The position numbers and the translations under genes were made by a program. Positions 1 through 12,800 of a stretch of DNA of 64,000 nt are shown here, piece after piece. A model generated the notes under the pieces. The model was not told the DNA's origin. It ran no database searches and saw only the letters and a program-made list of their open reading frames with translations. How positions within the stretch are numbered: the stretch's first letter is position 1; every line of letters starts with the position of its first letter. The DNA lies in contig OZ024865.1 in the NCBI GenBank assembly GCA_964017155.1, positions 20,487,402 through 20,551,401 on the forward strand, written 5' to 3'. Source of the DNA: Oasisia sp. SBJ-2009 (taxonomy: Eukaryota; Annelida; Polychaeta; Sabellida; Siboglinidae).

Positions 1-267
1 TCCATCTATGAAACGCGATGGAATCGCCCGAGTTTTACCTGATGCTGCCTGGCAACGCTTCCATGAGCACGCCCCCGACAACACGGTGGTTGAAACGAGT
101 TGGCCTGCGCGAGAGTTCTATAAGCCTAGTCGTTTTTGAAAGGCTGAAAGGTGCTGCCACCTCACGGAGCATAGTTAATCGAGGTTACCGTCGGCCAAAC
201 TTTGCCGTTTGGAGCGGATCGGCTAATCAAATACAGCCTCTATTTAAGTTAGCGGCAGAATTGACTA
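1..267. other. Unassigned left edge
   Basis: Short overlapping open frames are present but none continues convincingly. The stretch lies directly upstream of a transposase-domain remnant and is probably decayed mobile-element sequence. No function is assigned. Confidence 0.3.
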
Positions 268-760
268 TTGGTCGCGCCACCGAACAAGATGTACCACGAA
301 CAAGATGTGCAACGCATGCTGAAAATCTTTTGCCGCAGTGAAGGAAAGCATGGACTTGTGTATGAGATATATTTGGGAGATGGCGATTCGAAGAGTTATC
401 ACACTGTTGCAAATGCTGGTCCATTTACTCTGACACTGATATCAAGAAGTTGGAATGCTGTGGTCACGTCCAGACGAGAATGGGGAGGCGACACATTGAC
501 AAAGTCTATGAACTGAAAGGAAGGCAGCTCAAAGAAGGGACTGCCAAGATTCGTCGAAATGGCGGTGCTGGAAGATTGACACAGAGTGCCACCAAGACAA
601 TCCACGGACACTACAGTGACGGACACTACAGTGGTGCAGTTCGGGACCACCCTGGTGACGTTGATGCGATGCGCGAAACGATCTGAGCAATATGGCAAAA
701 CAGGGGAAAAGATCACTCCCATTGTGGGGAAAGCTGCCCGCCCAGCTGATGGCCTGACAG
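268..760 (+). pseudogene. Mutator-like transposase-domain remnant, frameshifted
   Basis: Two plus-strand frames join into one domain-like stretch. The first (about 300-425) reads HGLVYEIYLGDGDSKSYHTV. After a frame change near 420-430 a second frame reads DIKKLECCGHVQTRMGRR, followed by a Lys/Arg-rich segment, GRLTQSATKTIHGHY and AVRDHPGDVDAMRETI before a stop near 684. The order GDGDSK, then KKLECCGHVQ-RMG-R, then HPGDVDAM matches what I recall of the Mutator-like transposase domain common in invertebrate genomes. The frame change, stops and lack of flanking coding sequence make it a non-functional fragment. Terminal repeats are not visible, so the element's limits are unknown. The family name is from memory. 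Confidence 0.6.
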
Positions 761-3209
761 ACAAGGACATGGTCAAAGCAAACAAGAGTGAACTACCGCG
801 TTTGTTGGCCGAACAAGGTTAGATATTGCAGTGTACGATGCAGTGTCAGTTTTCAACGAATGTGAGGGCTGGGGTGTTTGAGCTGCTGGGGCTGAAGTTG
901 CAATGGAACAAGTAGTTAACCATTTGTGATGGATCAAGTACTTGACTAGCTATGCAATAACAACTACTCGACCAGCTGTGATTGAACAACTACATCACAA
1001 GTTGAGGTGGAACCAATACTGGACCAGACAGCTGTGATGGAAGAAGTAGACATGTTGCAATAGAAAAAGGACTGCGCCAGTTGGAATGGAACAAATACAT
1101 GATTATTTGTGATGGATCAAGTACTTGTCCAATGGTTATGGAACAAGCAGATGACCACCTGTGGTGGAATGAAACATATACCTGAATATTTATGACGTAA
1201 AAAGAACTTGATCAGTGGTAATGGTATGAAGACACTTAATCACTTGCAATAAATTAAGTTCTTGACCAGCTGAAATGGAAAAAGTACCGGGATACTTGAC
1301 CGGCACTGGTGGAACAGACATTTCAACAACAGTGATGGAACAAGTACCTGCTCAGCTCTGGTGGGACAAGTTCTTTACCAGCTGTGATGGAACAAGTACA
1401 TCACCAGTTGCAATGGAAAAGAGTACATGATTACACAGATATAATGGAAGACGTGCTTGACCATCTTTGATGAAAGAAGTACCTGACCAGCTATTATAGA
1501 ACAAGTGCTTTCCTGTGTGCAATGGAAAAAATATTTCACCAAATCAGATATTACGGAACAAATACACGACCAACTTCAAATAAATAAGTACATGATCAGA
1601 CCAGATATTATGGAACGAAATATGACAAGCTGTGATGGAAGAAGTATTTGACCAGCTACAATGACTGTATTTGACCAGCTGCATCGGAAGAAGTAGTTGA
1701 CCAGCTGCAATGGAACGAGAAGTTGACCAGCTGCAATGGAAGAAATAGTTGACAGGCTGCAATTGAAGAAGTATTTGACCAGCTACAATGACTGTATTTG
1801 ACCAGCTGCATTGGAAGAAGTAGTTGACCATCTGCAATGGAAGAAGTAGTTGACCCCATGCAATAGAAAAAGTAGTTGACCAACTGCAAAGAAAGAAGTA
1901 GTTGACCAACTGCAAAGAAAAGAAGTAGTTGACCTGCTGCAATGGAAGATGTAGATGAACAGCAGCAATGGAAGAAATAGTATACCAGCTGAAATGGAAG
2001 ATCTAGTTGACCAGCTGCAATGGAAGAATTATTCTACCAGCTACAATGGAAGAAGTAGTTGAGTGGCTGAAATGGAAGAACTCGCTGAACAACTACAATG
2101 GAATAAGTTGTTGACCAGCTGCAATGGAAAAAGTAGTTAACAAGCTGCTATAGAAGTAGTTGACCAGCTAAACTATAAGAAGAAGTCGTTGACCATCTGC
2201 AATGAAAGAAGTTTTTCACCTTCGGCGATGGAAAAAGTAATTGACCAGCTGCAATGGAAGAAGTAGTTGACCAGCTGCATTGGAAGAAGTTGTTGTCCAG
2301 CTGCAATGGAATAAGTATTTGATCACCTGACATGGAAGTAGTTGACTTGCTGCAATGTAATATGTAGTTGACAAGCTGCAATGGAAGATCTAGTTGACCA
2401 GCTGCAATGGAAGAATTAGTCGACTAGATAAAACAGAAGAAGTACTTGACCAACTGCAATGGAAGAAGTAGTTGACCAGCTGCAATGGCAGAAGTAGTTA
2501 TGCAGCTGCAATGGAAGAAGTAGTTGTCCAGCTCCAATGGAATAAGTATTTGATCACCTGCAATGGAAGTAGTTGACCTGCTGAAATGGAAAAAGTAGTT
2601 GATTTGCTGCAATAGAATGTGTAGGTGATCAACTGCAATGGAAGAAATAGTTTACCAGCTGCAATGGAAGAAGAAGATGAGTAGCTGCAATGGAAGAACT
2701 CGCTGAAAAGCTACAATGGAAGAAGTATTTGACCAGCTGCAATAGAAGAAGTATTTGACCAGCTGGAATGAAATAAGACGTTGACCATCTAAAATGAAAG
2801 CATTCGTTGACTGCTGAAATGGACGAAGTCGTTGACCTGCTGGGATGGAAAAAGTTGTTGACCAGCTGTATTAGAAGACGTATTTGACATCTGCAATGGA
2901 AGAAATGTTTGACCAGCTGCAATAGAATTAGTAGTTGACCAGCTGCAATGGAAGAAGTAGTTGATCAACTGCAATGAAAGAAGTAGCTGAACAGATGCAA
3001 TGGAAAAAGTAGGTGACCAGCTGCAATGGAAGAAGTAGACATCTGCAATGGAAAAAATAGTTGACCAGCTGCAATGGTGGAAGAAGTAGTTGACCAGTTG
3101 AAATGGAAGAAGTCGTTGACCATCAGCAATGGAAGAAGTAGTTGACCATCTACAATGGAAAAAGTACTAGACCAGCTGCAATGGAAGTAGTTGACCAGCT
3201 GCAATGGAA

Positions 3210-3900
3210 GAAGTAGTTAACCTACTGCAATGGAAGATAAGGTTGATCAGCTGCAATGGAAGAAAATTAGTTTACCAGCTACAGTGGAATAAGTAATTGA
3301 CCAGCTGCAATGGAAGTAGTTGACCAGCTGCAATGGAAGAAGTCGTTGACCATCTGCAATGAAAGAAGTATTTGACCTTCTGGAATGGACGAAGTCCTTC
3401 ATCAGCTGCGATAGAAAAAGTAGTTGACCAGCTGAAATGGAAGAAGTCGTTGACCAGCTGCAATGGAACAAGTCGTTGACCTTATGCGATGGAAAAAGTA
3501 ATTGCCCAGCTGCAATGGAAGTAGTTGACATCTTCAATGGAAGAAATAGTTGACCAATTGCAATGGAAGAAGTAGATGACCAGCTGCGAATGAAAAGTAC
3601 TTGACCAGCTGCTATGGAAGAAGTAGTAGACCAACTGCACTGAAATAAGTATTTGACCAGATGCAATGGACGAAGTCGTTGATCAGCTGCGATGGAAAAA
3701 GTAGTTGACCAGCTGCAATGGAAGACGTAGTTGACATCTGCAATGGATGAAATAGTTGACCAGCTGCAATGGAAGAAGTAGTTGACCACTTAAAATGGAA
3801 GAAGTCATTGACCACCTGCAAAGAAAGAATTCATTGACCAGCTGCAATGGAATAAGTCGTTGATCTTCTGCGATGCAAAATGTAATTGACCAGCTGCAAT
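3210..3900 (+). repeat. Higher-order block of the 26-bp satellite, copy 1
   Basis: This block of variant units recurs almost unchanged about 2.9 kb downstream (6070-6850). Diagnostic variants shared by both are GGTTGATCAGCTGC near 3241 and 6104, the AAAATTAGTTTACCAGC junction, and a GTTGACATCTTCAATGG unit. The offset changes from about 2.86 to 2.96 kb because copy 2 gained about four extra units. It shows segmental amplification on top of unit slippage. Confidence 0.8.
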
Positions 3901-4019
3901 GGAAGAAGTAGTAGAAGCTGCAATGGAAGAAATAGTTGACCAGCTACAATACAATAAGTTCTTGACCAGCTGCAATGAAAGTTGTTGACCTGCTGCAATG
4001 GAGGAATTAGTCGACCAGC

Positions 4020-5030
4020 TATAAAGGAAGAAGTAGTTGACCAGCTGCAATGGAAGAAGTGACTGGCTGCAATGGAAGAAGTCTTTGACCATCTGCAATG
4101 AAAGAATTCGTTGACCAGTTGCAATGGACAAAGTCGTTGACCTGCTGCGATAAAAAAGATGTAGTTGACCAGCTGCAATGGAAGAAGTAGTTGACATCTG
4201 CTATGGAAAAAATAGTTGACCAGCTGCAATAGAAGAAGTAGATGACCAGCTGCACTGGAAAAAGTAGTAGACCAGCTGCAATGGAAGAAATAGTTGACAA
4301 GCTGCAATGGAAGAAGTAGCTGACCAATATTAAATGGAAGAAGTCGTTGACCATCTGCAATGAAATAATTCCTTGACCAGCTGCAAAGGACGAAGTTGTT
4401 GAACTTCTGTGATGGAAAAAGTAAATGACCAGCTGCAAAGGAAGAAGTAGTTGACCAGCTGTAATGGAATAAGTACTTGACCAGCTGCAAATGAAGTAGT
4501 TGTCCTGCTGCAATGGAAGAACTAATTGACCTGTTGCAATGGAATAGGTAGTTGACCAGCTGCAATGGAAGAAGTAGTTGACATCTGCAATGGATGAAAT
4601 AGTTGACCAGCTGCAATGGAAGAAGTAGTTGACCACTTAAAATGGAAGAAGTCATTGACCACCTGCAAAGAAAGAATTCATTGACCAGCTGCAATGGAAT
4701 AAGTCGTTGATCTTCTGTGATGCAAAATGTAATTGACCAGCAACAATGGAAGAAGTAGTTGACCAGCTGCAATGGAAGAAGTGACTGGCTGCAATGGAAG
4801 AAGTCTTTGACCATCTGCAATGAAAGAATTCGTTGACCAGTTGCAATGGACAAAGTCGTTGACCTGCTGCGATAAAAAAGATGTAGTTGACCAGCTGCAA
4901 TGGAAGAAGTAGTTGACATCTGCTATGGAAAAAATAGTTGACCAGCTGCAATAGAAGAAGTAGATGACCAGCTGCACTGGAAAAAGTAGTAGACAAGCTG
5001 CAATGGAAGAAATAGTTGACCAGCTGCAAT
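4020..5030 (+). repeat. 722-bp higher-order duplication in the 26-bp satellite
   Basis: The variant series at about 4030-4300 is repeated at about 4750-5025, an offset of about 722 bp. Markers are GAAGTGACTGGCTGC, the GCGATAAAAAAGATGTAG unit and the GTTGACATCTGCTATGG unit. Nearly identical variants point to recent unequal exchange or gene conversion. Confidence 0.75.
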
Positions 5031-6069
5031 GGAAGAAGTAGCTAACCAGCTGAAATGGACTGCAAAGGACGAAGTTGTTGAACTTCTGTGATGGAAAAAG
5101 TAAATGACCAGCTGCAATGGAAGAAGTAGTTGACCAGCTGCAATGGAATAAGTACTTGACCAGCTGCAGTGGAAGTAGTTGACCTGCTGCAATGGAAGAA
5201 CTAATTGACCTGTTGCAATGGAATAGGTAGTTGACCAGCTGCAACGGAAGACTTAGTCGACCAGCTACAATGGTAGAAGTATTTAACCACCTGCAACGGA
5301 AGAAGTCTTTGACCATCTGCAATGAAAGAATTCGTTGACCAGTTGCAATGGACAAAGTCGTTGACCTGCTGCGATAAAAATGTAGTTGACCCGCTGCAAT
5401 GGAAGAAGTAGATGACCAGCTGCAATGGAAAAGTAGTAGACCAGCTGGAATGGAAGAAATAATTGACCAGCTGAAATGGAAGAAGTCGTTGACCATCTGC
5501 AATGAAACAATTCCTTGACCAGCTTCAAAGGACGAAGTTATTGACCTTCTATGATGGAAAAAGTAAATTACCAGCTGCAATGGAAGAAGTAGTCGACCAG
5601 CTGCAATGGAATAAGTATTTGACCAGCTGCAATGGAAGTAGTTGACCTGCTGCAATGGAAGAACTAGTTGACCTGCTGCAATGGAATATGTAGTTGACCA
5701 GCTGCAACGGAAGAATTAGTCGACCAGCTACAATGGTAGAAGTATTTAACCACTTGCAAAGGAAGAAATACATGACCAGATGCAATGAAACCAGTGCTTG
5801 ACCAGCTGCAATGGAAGCAATATTTGAACAGCTGAAATGGAAGCAATATTTGACCAGCTGCAATGGAAAAAGTAGTTGACCAGCTGCAATGGAAGAAGTA
5901 GACATCTGCAATGGAAAAAATAGTTGACCAGCTGCAATGGTGGAAGAAGTAGTTGACCAGTTGAAATGGAAGAAGTAGTTGACCATCAGCAATGGAAGAA
6001 GTAGTTGACCATCTACAATGGAAAAAGTACTAGACCAGCTGCAATGCAAGTAGTTGACCAGCTGCAATG

Positions 6070-6850
6070 GAAGAAGTAGTTAATCTACTGCAATGGAAGA
6101 TGAGGTTGATCAGCTGCAATGGAAGAAAATTAGTTTACCAGCTACAGTGGAATAAGTAATTGACCAGCTGCAATGGAAGTAGTTGACCAGCTGCAATGGA
6201 AGAAGTCATTGACCATCTGCAATGAAAGAAGTATTTGACCTTCTGGAATGGACGAAGTCCTTGATCAGCTGCGATAGAAAAAGTAGTTGACCAGCTGAAA
6301 TGGAAGAAGTCGTTGACCACCTCCAACGAAAGTAGAGGTTGACATGAAAGATGTAGTTGACCAGCTGCAATGGAAGACGTAGTTGACCAGCTGCAATGGA
6401 AGAAGTAGTTGACCAGCTGCAATGGAACAAGTCGTTGACCTTATGCGATGGAAAAAGTAATTGCCCAGCTGCAATGGAAGTAGTTGACATCTTCAATGGA
6501 AGAAATAGTTGCCCAATTGCAATGGAAGAAGTAGATAACCAGCTGCGAATGAAAAGTACTTGACCAGCTGCTATGGAAGAAGTAGTAGACCAACTGCACT
6601 GAAAGAAGTATTTGACCTTCTGCAATGGACGAAGTCGTTGATCAGCTGCGATGGAAAAAGTAGTTGACCAGCTGCAATGGAAGACGTAGTTGACATCTGC
6701 AATGGATGAAATAGTTGACCAGCTGCAATGGAAGAAGTAGTTGACCACTTAAAATGGAAGAAGTCATTGACCACCTGCAAAGAAAGAATTCATTGACCAG
6801 CTGCAATGGAATAAGTCGTTGATCTTCTGCGATGCAAAATGTAATTGACC
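6070..6850 (+). repeat. Higher-order block of the 26-bp satellite, copy 2
   Basis: Second copy of the block at 3210-3900, with an insertion near 6310-6420. Part of the same variant set (TTGACCACTTAAAATGG, then CACCTGCAAAGAAAG) also occurs at 4630-4740, so at least three partial copies exist. Confidence 0.8.
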
Positions 6851-9080
6851 AGCTGCAATGGAAGAAGTAGTTGACCAGCTGCAATGGAAGAAATAGTTGA
6901 CCAGCTACAATACAATAAGTTCTTGACCAGCTGCAATGAAAGTAGTTGACCTGCTGCAATGGAGGAATTAGTCGACCAGCTATAAAGGAAGAAGTATTTT
7001 ACCAGCTGCAATGGAAGAAGTGACTGGCTGCAATGGAAGAAGTCTTTGACCATCTGCAATGAAAGAATTCGTTGACCAGTTGCAATGGACAAAGTCGTTG
7101 ACCTGCTGCGATTTAAAAAAATGTAGTTGACCAGCTGCAATGGAAGAAGTAGTTGACCAGCTGCAATGGACGTAGTCGTTGACCTGCTGTGATGGAAAAT
7201 GTAGTTGACCAGCTGCAATGGAAGAAGTAGTTGACATCTCTAATGGAAGAAATAGTAGACCAACTTGAATGGAAAAAGTAGTTGCCCAGCTGCAATGAAA
7301 GAAATAGTTGACCACCTGCACTGGAAGAAGTAGTTGACTAACTGCAGTAAAATAAGTATATGAACATCTGCGATGGAAAAGTAGTGGACCAGCTGCAATG
7401 AAAGAATTCGTTGACCAGTTGCAGTGGACGAAGTCGTTGACCTATTGCGATGGAAAATGTAGTTGACCAGCTGCAATGGAAAAAGTAGTTGACATCTGCA
7501 ATGGAAGAAATAGTTGACCAGCTGCAATGGAAGAAGTAGATGACCAGCCGCAATGGAAAAAGTAGTTGACCAGCTGCAATGGAAGAAATAGTTGACCACC
7601 TGCAATGGATGAAGTCGTTGCCCTGCTGCGATAGAAAAAGTACTTGACCAGCTGCAATGGAGGAAATAGTTGACATCTGCAATGGAAGCAATATTTGAAC
7701 AGCTGAAATGGAAGCCATATTTGAACAGCTGCAATGGAAGAAGTAGTTGACCAACTGCAACGGAAGAAGTCGTTGACCAGCTACAATGGAATAAGTACTT
7801 GACCAGCTGCAATGGAAGTAGTTATCCTGCTGCAATGGAAGAAATAGTTGACCTGCTGCAATGGAAGATGTAGTTGACCAGCTGCAATGGAAGAATTAGT
7901 CGACCAGCTACAATGGTAGAAGTATTTGTCCAGCTACAGTGGAAGAAGTAGTTGACCAGCTGCAATGGAAGAAGTAGTTGACTGGCTTCAATGAATGAAC
8001 TCGTTGAACAGCTGCAATACAAGAAGTATTTGACCAACTGCAATGGAAGAAATAGTTGACCACCTGCAATTAAAGAAGTCTTTGACCATTTGCAGTGAAA
8101 CAATTCGTTGACCAGTTACAATTGACGAAGTCGTTCACCTGCTGCGATGGATAACGTAGTTGACCAGCTGCAATGGAAGAAGTAGATGACCAGCTGCTAT
8201 GGAAGAAGTAGTTGACCAGTTGTAATGGACGAAGTCGTTGACCTGCTGCGATGGAAAATGTAGTTGACTAGTTGCAATGGAAGAAGTAGTTGACCAGCTG
8301 CAATGGAAGAAGTAGTTGACATCTGCAATGGAAGAAATAGTTGACCAGCTGCAATGGAAGAAGTAGTTGACATCTGCAATGGAAGAAATAATTGACCAGC
8401 TGCAATGGAAAAAGTAGTTGACATCTGCAAGTGAAGAAATAGTTGACCAGCTGCAATGGAAGAAGTAGATGACCAGAAGCAATGGAAGAAATAGTTGACC
8501 ACCTGCAATGGAAGAAGTAGTTGACCAGCTGAAATGGAATAATTCCTTGACCAGCTGCAATGGCAAATGTTGACCTTCTCCGATGGAAAAAGTAATTGAC
8601 CAGATGCAATGGAAGAAGTTGACCTGCTGCAATGGAAGAAATAGTCGACCAGCTACAGTGGTAGAAGTATTTGACCAGCTGCAATGGAAGAAGTATTTGA
8701 CCAGCTGCAATGGAAGAAGTTCTTGACCACCTGCAATGAAAGACGTCTTTGACCATCTACAATGAAAGAATTCGTTGACCAGTTACAATTGACGAAGTCG
8801 TTGACCTGCTGCGATGGAAGAAGTAGTTGACATCTGCAATGGAAGCAATAGTTGATCAGCTGCAATGGAAGAAGTAGATGACCAGCTGCGATGGAAAAAG
8901 TAGTTGCCCAGCTCCAATGGAAGAAGTAGTTGACATCTGCTATGGAAGCAATAGTTGACCAGCTGCAATGGAAGAAGTAGTTGACCAGCTGAAATAGAAG
9001 AAGTCGTTGTCCATCTGCAATGAAAGAATTCCTTGACCAGCTGCAACGGAAGAAGTTGTTGACCTTCTGTGATGGCCAGC

Positions 9081-9374
9081 CAAAAAACTGACTGTGTAAC
9101 CAGTGTCCTGTGTAGAGGACCATTCATTTGTTGGTAATCTGTAACATAAACTGTAGGCTTGATTTACGCAAAATAGTTTAATTCATGACAAATTAAGCAT
9201 TATATTTAATGGTAAGTAAAATGACTGATAAATAGCTACACATTCAAATTGTGTCTTGCCAACATCTCTTTGCGTGGACACAATTGGTTGGTAGTATGTA
9301 AAAAAGCCATAAAAAATAAAAATGTGCTCTTTTCAGAAATAATATTGCAAAATACTATATAACTTATATGTTAT
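9081..9374. other. AT-rich spacer between satellites
   Basis: About 290 bp of ordinary AT-rich sequence separates the two giant satellites. No ORF, RNA gene or repeat is visible in it. Confidence 0.6.
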
Positions 9375-9880
9375 AACGAATCCTTCAGGAATCCCAGGGA
9401 ATCATAGGGGAATCCCCAGGAAATCCTAGTGGAATCCTAGGGGAATCCAGGAGGAATCCCCGGGGAATCCTAGCAGAATACTACGAGAATCCTAGGGGAA
9501 TTCTGTGGTAATCCCCGGGGAATCCTTGGTGAATTCACGGGGAATTCTAGGGGAAACCTAGGGTAATCCCCGAGGAATCCCTAGGGTAATCCTAGGGGAT
9601 TCTCCGGGGAATCCTAGGGGAAACCTAAGGGAATCCCCAAGGATTCCTAGGAGAATCCCCGGGGAATCCCCGGGGAATCCTAGGGGAATCCCCGGGGTAT
9701 CCTAGGGGAATCCCCTGGGAATCCTAGGGGGGAAAACGGGGAATCCTAGGGGAAAAACCGATGAATCCAAGGGGAATCCTAGGGATTCCCCGGGGAATCC
9801 TTTGGGAATCCCCGGGAATCCTAGGGGAAACCTAGGGTAATCCACGGGGAATCCTAGGGGTAAACCTAAGGGAATCCCCG
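9375..9880 (-). repeat. Inverted left arm of the kB satellite
   Basis: Here the units read GGGGAATCC on the plus strand, the reverse complement of the core units. The orientation changes around 9880-9900 (CCCCGAGGACTCCCCGGGG). Confidence 0.9.
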
Positions 9881-12800
9881 AGGACTCCCCGGGGACTCCC
9901 CAAGGATTCCCCGGGGATTCCCTTAGGTTCCCCCGGGAATATACCGGGGATTCCCAGGGGATTCCCCTAGGACTCATAGGGGATTCCCATAGGCTTCCCC
10001 TTGGATTCACCTGGGATTCCTCGGGGATTCCCTTATGATTGGCTGGGGATTCATCGGGGATTCCCTTATATTTCCCTTAGGATTGTCCGGGGATTCCCCT
10101 AGGATTGCCCGGGGATTCCCCTAGGATTCCCCGGGGATTCACTGGGGACTCCTCGGGGATTCCCTTAGATTTCCCTTAGGATTGCCCGGGGATTCCCCTA
10201 GGATTCCCCGGGGATTCCCCTAGGATTCCCCGGGGATTCCCTTAGGACTCCTCGGGGATTCCGTTAGGCTTCCCCTTGGATTCACCTGGGAATCCTCGGG
10301 GATTCCCTTAGGATTGACTGGGGATTAATCGGGGATTCCCTTAGATTTCCCTTAGGATTGTCCGGGGATTCCCCTAGGATTGCCCGGGGATTCCCCTAGG
10401 ATTCCCCGGGATTCCCTGGGATTCCTCGGGGATTCCCTTAGATTTCCCTTAGGATTGCCCGGGGATTCCCCTAGGATTCCCCGGGATACCCCTAGGATTC
10501 CTCGGAGATTCCCCTAGGACACCTCGGGGATTCCCATAGGTTTACCCTAGGATTCCCCGGGGTTTCCCCTAGGACTCCTCGGGGATTCCCCTAGGATTCC
10601 TCGGGGGTTCCCCTAGAATTCCCCTTAGATTCACCTGGGATTCCTCGGGGATTCCCTTAGGATTCCGTGGGGATTACCCGGGGATTCCCCTAGGACTCCT
10701 CGGGGATTCCCATAGGTTTCCCCTAGAATTCCCCTTCGATTCACCGGGGATTCCTCGGGAATTCCCCTAGGATTCCACGGGATTCCCCTAGGACTCCTCG
10801 GGGATTCCCATAGGTTTACCCTAGGATTCCCCGAGGGTTCCCCTAGAATTCCCCTTGGATTCCCCTTGGATTCCTCGGAGATTCCCTTAGGATTCCCCGG
10901 GGATTCCCCGGAGATTCTCCTAGGATTTCTCGCGGATTTCCTTAGGTTTCCATAGGATTCCGCTGGGATTCCCCTGGGATTCCACTGGGATTCCACTGGG
11001 ATTCCCCTGGGATTCCTCGGGGATTCCCTTAGGATTCCCCTAGGTTTCCCTGGGAATTCAGCTAGGATTCCACGAGGATTCTTCGGTGATTCCCGTAGGA
11101 TTCCCCAGGGATTCCCCTAGCAATCCCCGGGGATTCCCTTAGGGTTCCCCTGGGATTCCCCTGGGATTCCTCGGGGATTCCCTTAGGATTCCCCTAGGTT
11201 TCCCCGGGAAATCACCTAGGATTCCACGGGGATTCCCCTGGGATTCCCACGGGATTCCCTTGGGATTCCCGTAGGATATTCCCTAAGGATTCCACGGGGA
11301 TTCCCCTAGCAAACCCCGGGGATTCCCCTATGATTCTCCGGGGATTCACTGGGGATTCCTCGGGGATTCCTTTAGATTTCCCTTAGGATTCCCCAGGGAT
11401 TCCCCCAGGATTCCCCTAGGATTCCCCGGGGATTCACTGGGGATTCCTCGGGGATTCCCTTAGATTTCCCTTAGGATTTTACGGGGATTCCCCTAGGATT
11501 CCCTGAGGATTCCACTAGGATTCCCCGGGATTCCCCTAGGACTCCTCGGGGATTCCCATAGGTTTACCCTAGGATTCCCCGGGGTTTACCCTAGGATTCC
11601 CCGGGTATCCCCTAGGATTCCCCGGGGGTTCCCCAAGAATTCCCTTTGGATTCACCTGGGATTCCTCGGGGATTCCATTAGGATTCCCCGGGGATTCCCC
11701 GGAGATTCCCTTAGGATTTGTCGCGGATTTCCTTAGGTTTCCCATAGGATTCCCCGGGGATTCCCCTTGGATTCCCCTAGGAATCCCCGGGGATTCCTCG
11801 GGGATTCCCTTAGATTTCCCTTAGGATTCCCCGGGGATTCTTCTAGGTTTCCTCGGGGTTTCCCAGAGGATACCCCGGGGATTCCCCTAGGAATCCCCGG
11901 GGATTCCCATAGGTCTACCCTAGGATTAGGTTCCCCTAGAATTCCCCTTGGATTCACCTGGGATTCCTCGGAGATTCCCTTAGGATTCCCTGGGGATTCC
12001 CCGGAGATTCTCCTACGATTTATCGCGGATTTCGTTAGGTTTCCCATAGGATTCCCCGGGGATTCCCCTTGGATTCCCCTGGGATTCCTCGGGGCTTCCC
12101 TTAGGATTCCCCTAGGTGTACCTGGGAATTCAGCTAGGATTCCACGGGTATTCATAGAGGATTCCCCGGGGATTCCCGTAGGATTCCCCAGGGATTCCCC
12201 TAGCAATCCCCAGGGATTTCTTTAGGATTCCCCTGGGATTCCCCTGGGATTCCTCGGGGATTCCGTTAGGATTCCCCTAGGTTTCCCCGGGAATTCACCT
12301 AGGATTCCCCTAGCATTCCCCGGGGATTTAACTTAGGATTTTACGGGGATTCCCCTAGGATTCCCCGGGGATTCCCCTAGGATTCCCCGGGATTCCCCTA
12401 GGACTCCTCGGGAATTGAGGTTTACCATAGGATTCCCCGGGGTTTCCCCTAGGATTCCCCTAGGATTCCCCGGGGGTTCCCCTAGAATTCCCCTTGGATT
12501 CACCTGGGATTCCGCGGGGATTCCCCTAGGTTTTCTAGCGGATTTCCTTAGGTTTCCCATAGGATTCCCCGGGGATTCCCCTGGGATTCCTCGGGGATTC
12601 CCTAAGGTTTCCCCGGGAATTCCCCTAGGACTCCACGGGGATTCCCATAGGTTTCCCCTAGGATACCCTTCGATTCACCGGGGATTCCTCGGGAATTACC
12701 TTAGGATTCCCCGGGGATTCCCGTAGAATTCTCCGGAGATTTCTCGGGGATTCCCTTAGATTCCCCCTAGGATTCCCCGGGGATTCTACTAGGATTTCTC

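Larger units (their letters stand above)
890..9080. repeat. Giant 26-bp satellite (E-box satellite)
   Basis: About 8.2 kb of head-to-tail 26-bp units, roughly 300 copies. One typical unit lies at 8281-8306. The core is GACCAGCTGCAATGG followed by AAGAAGTAGTT. The left end (about 890-1500) is the most diverged, as expected for the edge of a satellite; copies inside differ by a few substitutions. Most units keep CAGCTG, a palindromic CANNTG E-box. Longer blocks are repeated on top of the unit (see higher-order entries). On the minus strand the unit is free of stops, and because 26 is not a multiple of 3 the same unit is read in all three frames, giving spurious ORFs up to 362 codons with a 26-residue period. 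No gene is supported. Confidence 0.97.

Noticed and set aside
18..110. Short frame with FYLMLPGNAS, reminiscent of proteins of large DNA transposons or virus-like elements
   Set aside because: Only about ten residues before the frame decays; too short to assign.
1544..9127. Many minus-strand ORFs (up to 362 codons) with repeated LVNYFFHCSWSTTSSIAAGQ-like text
   Set aside because: They follow from a stop-free 26-bp unit read in three frames. Frames restart at random variants and there is no conserved start or splice pattern.
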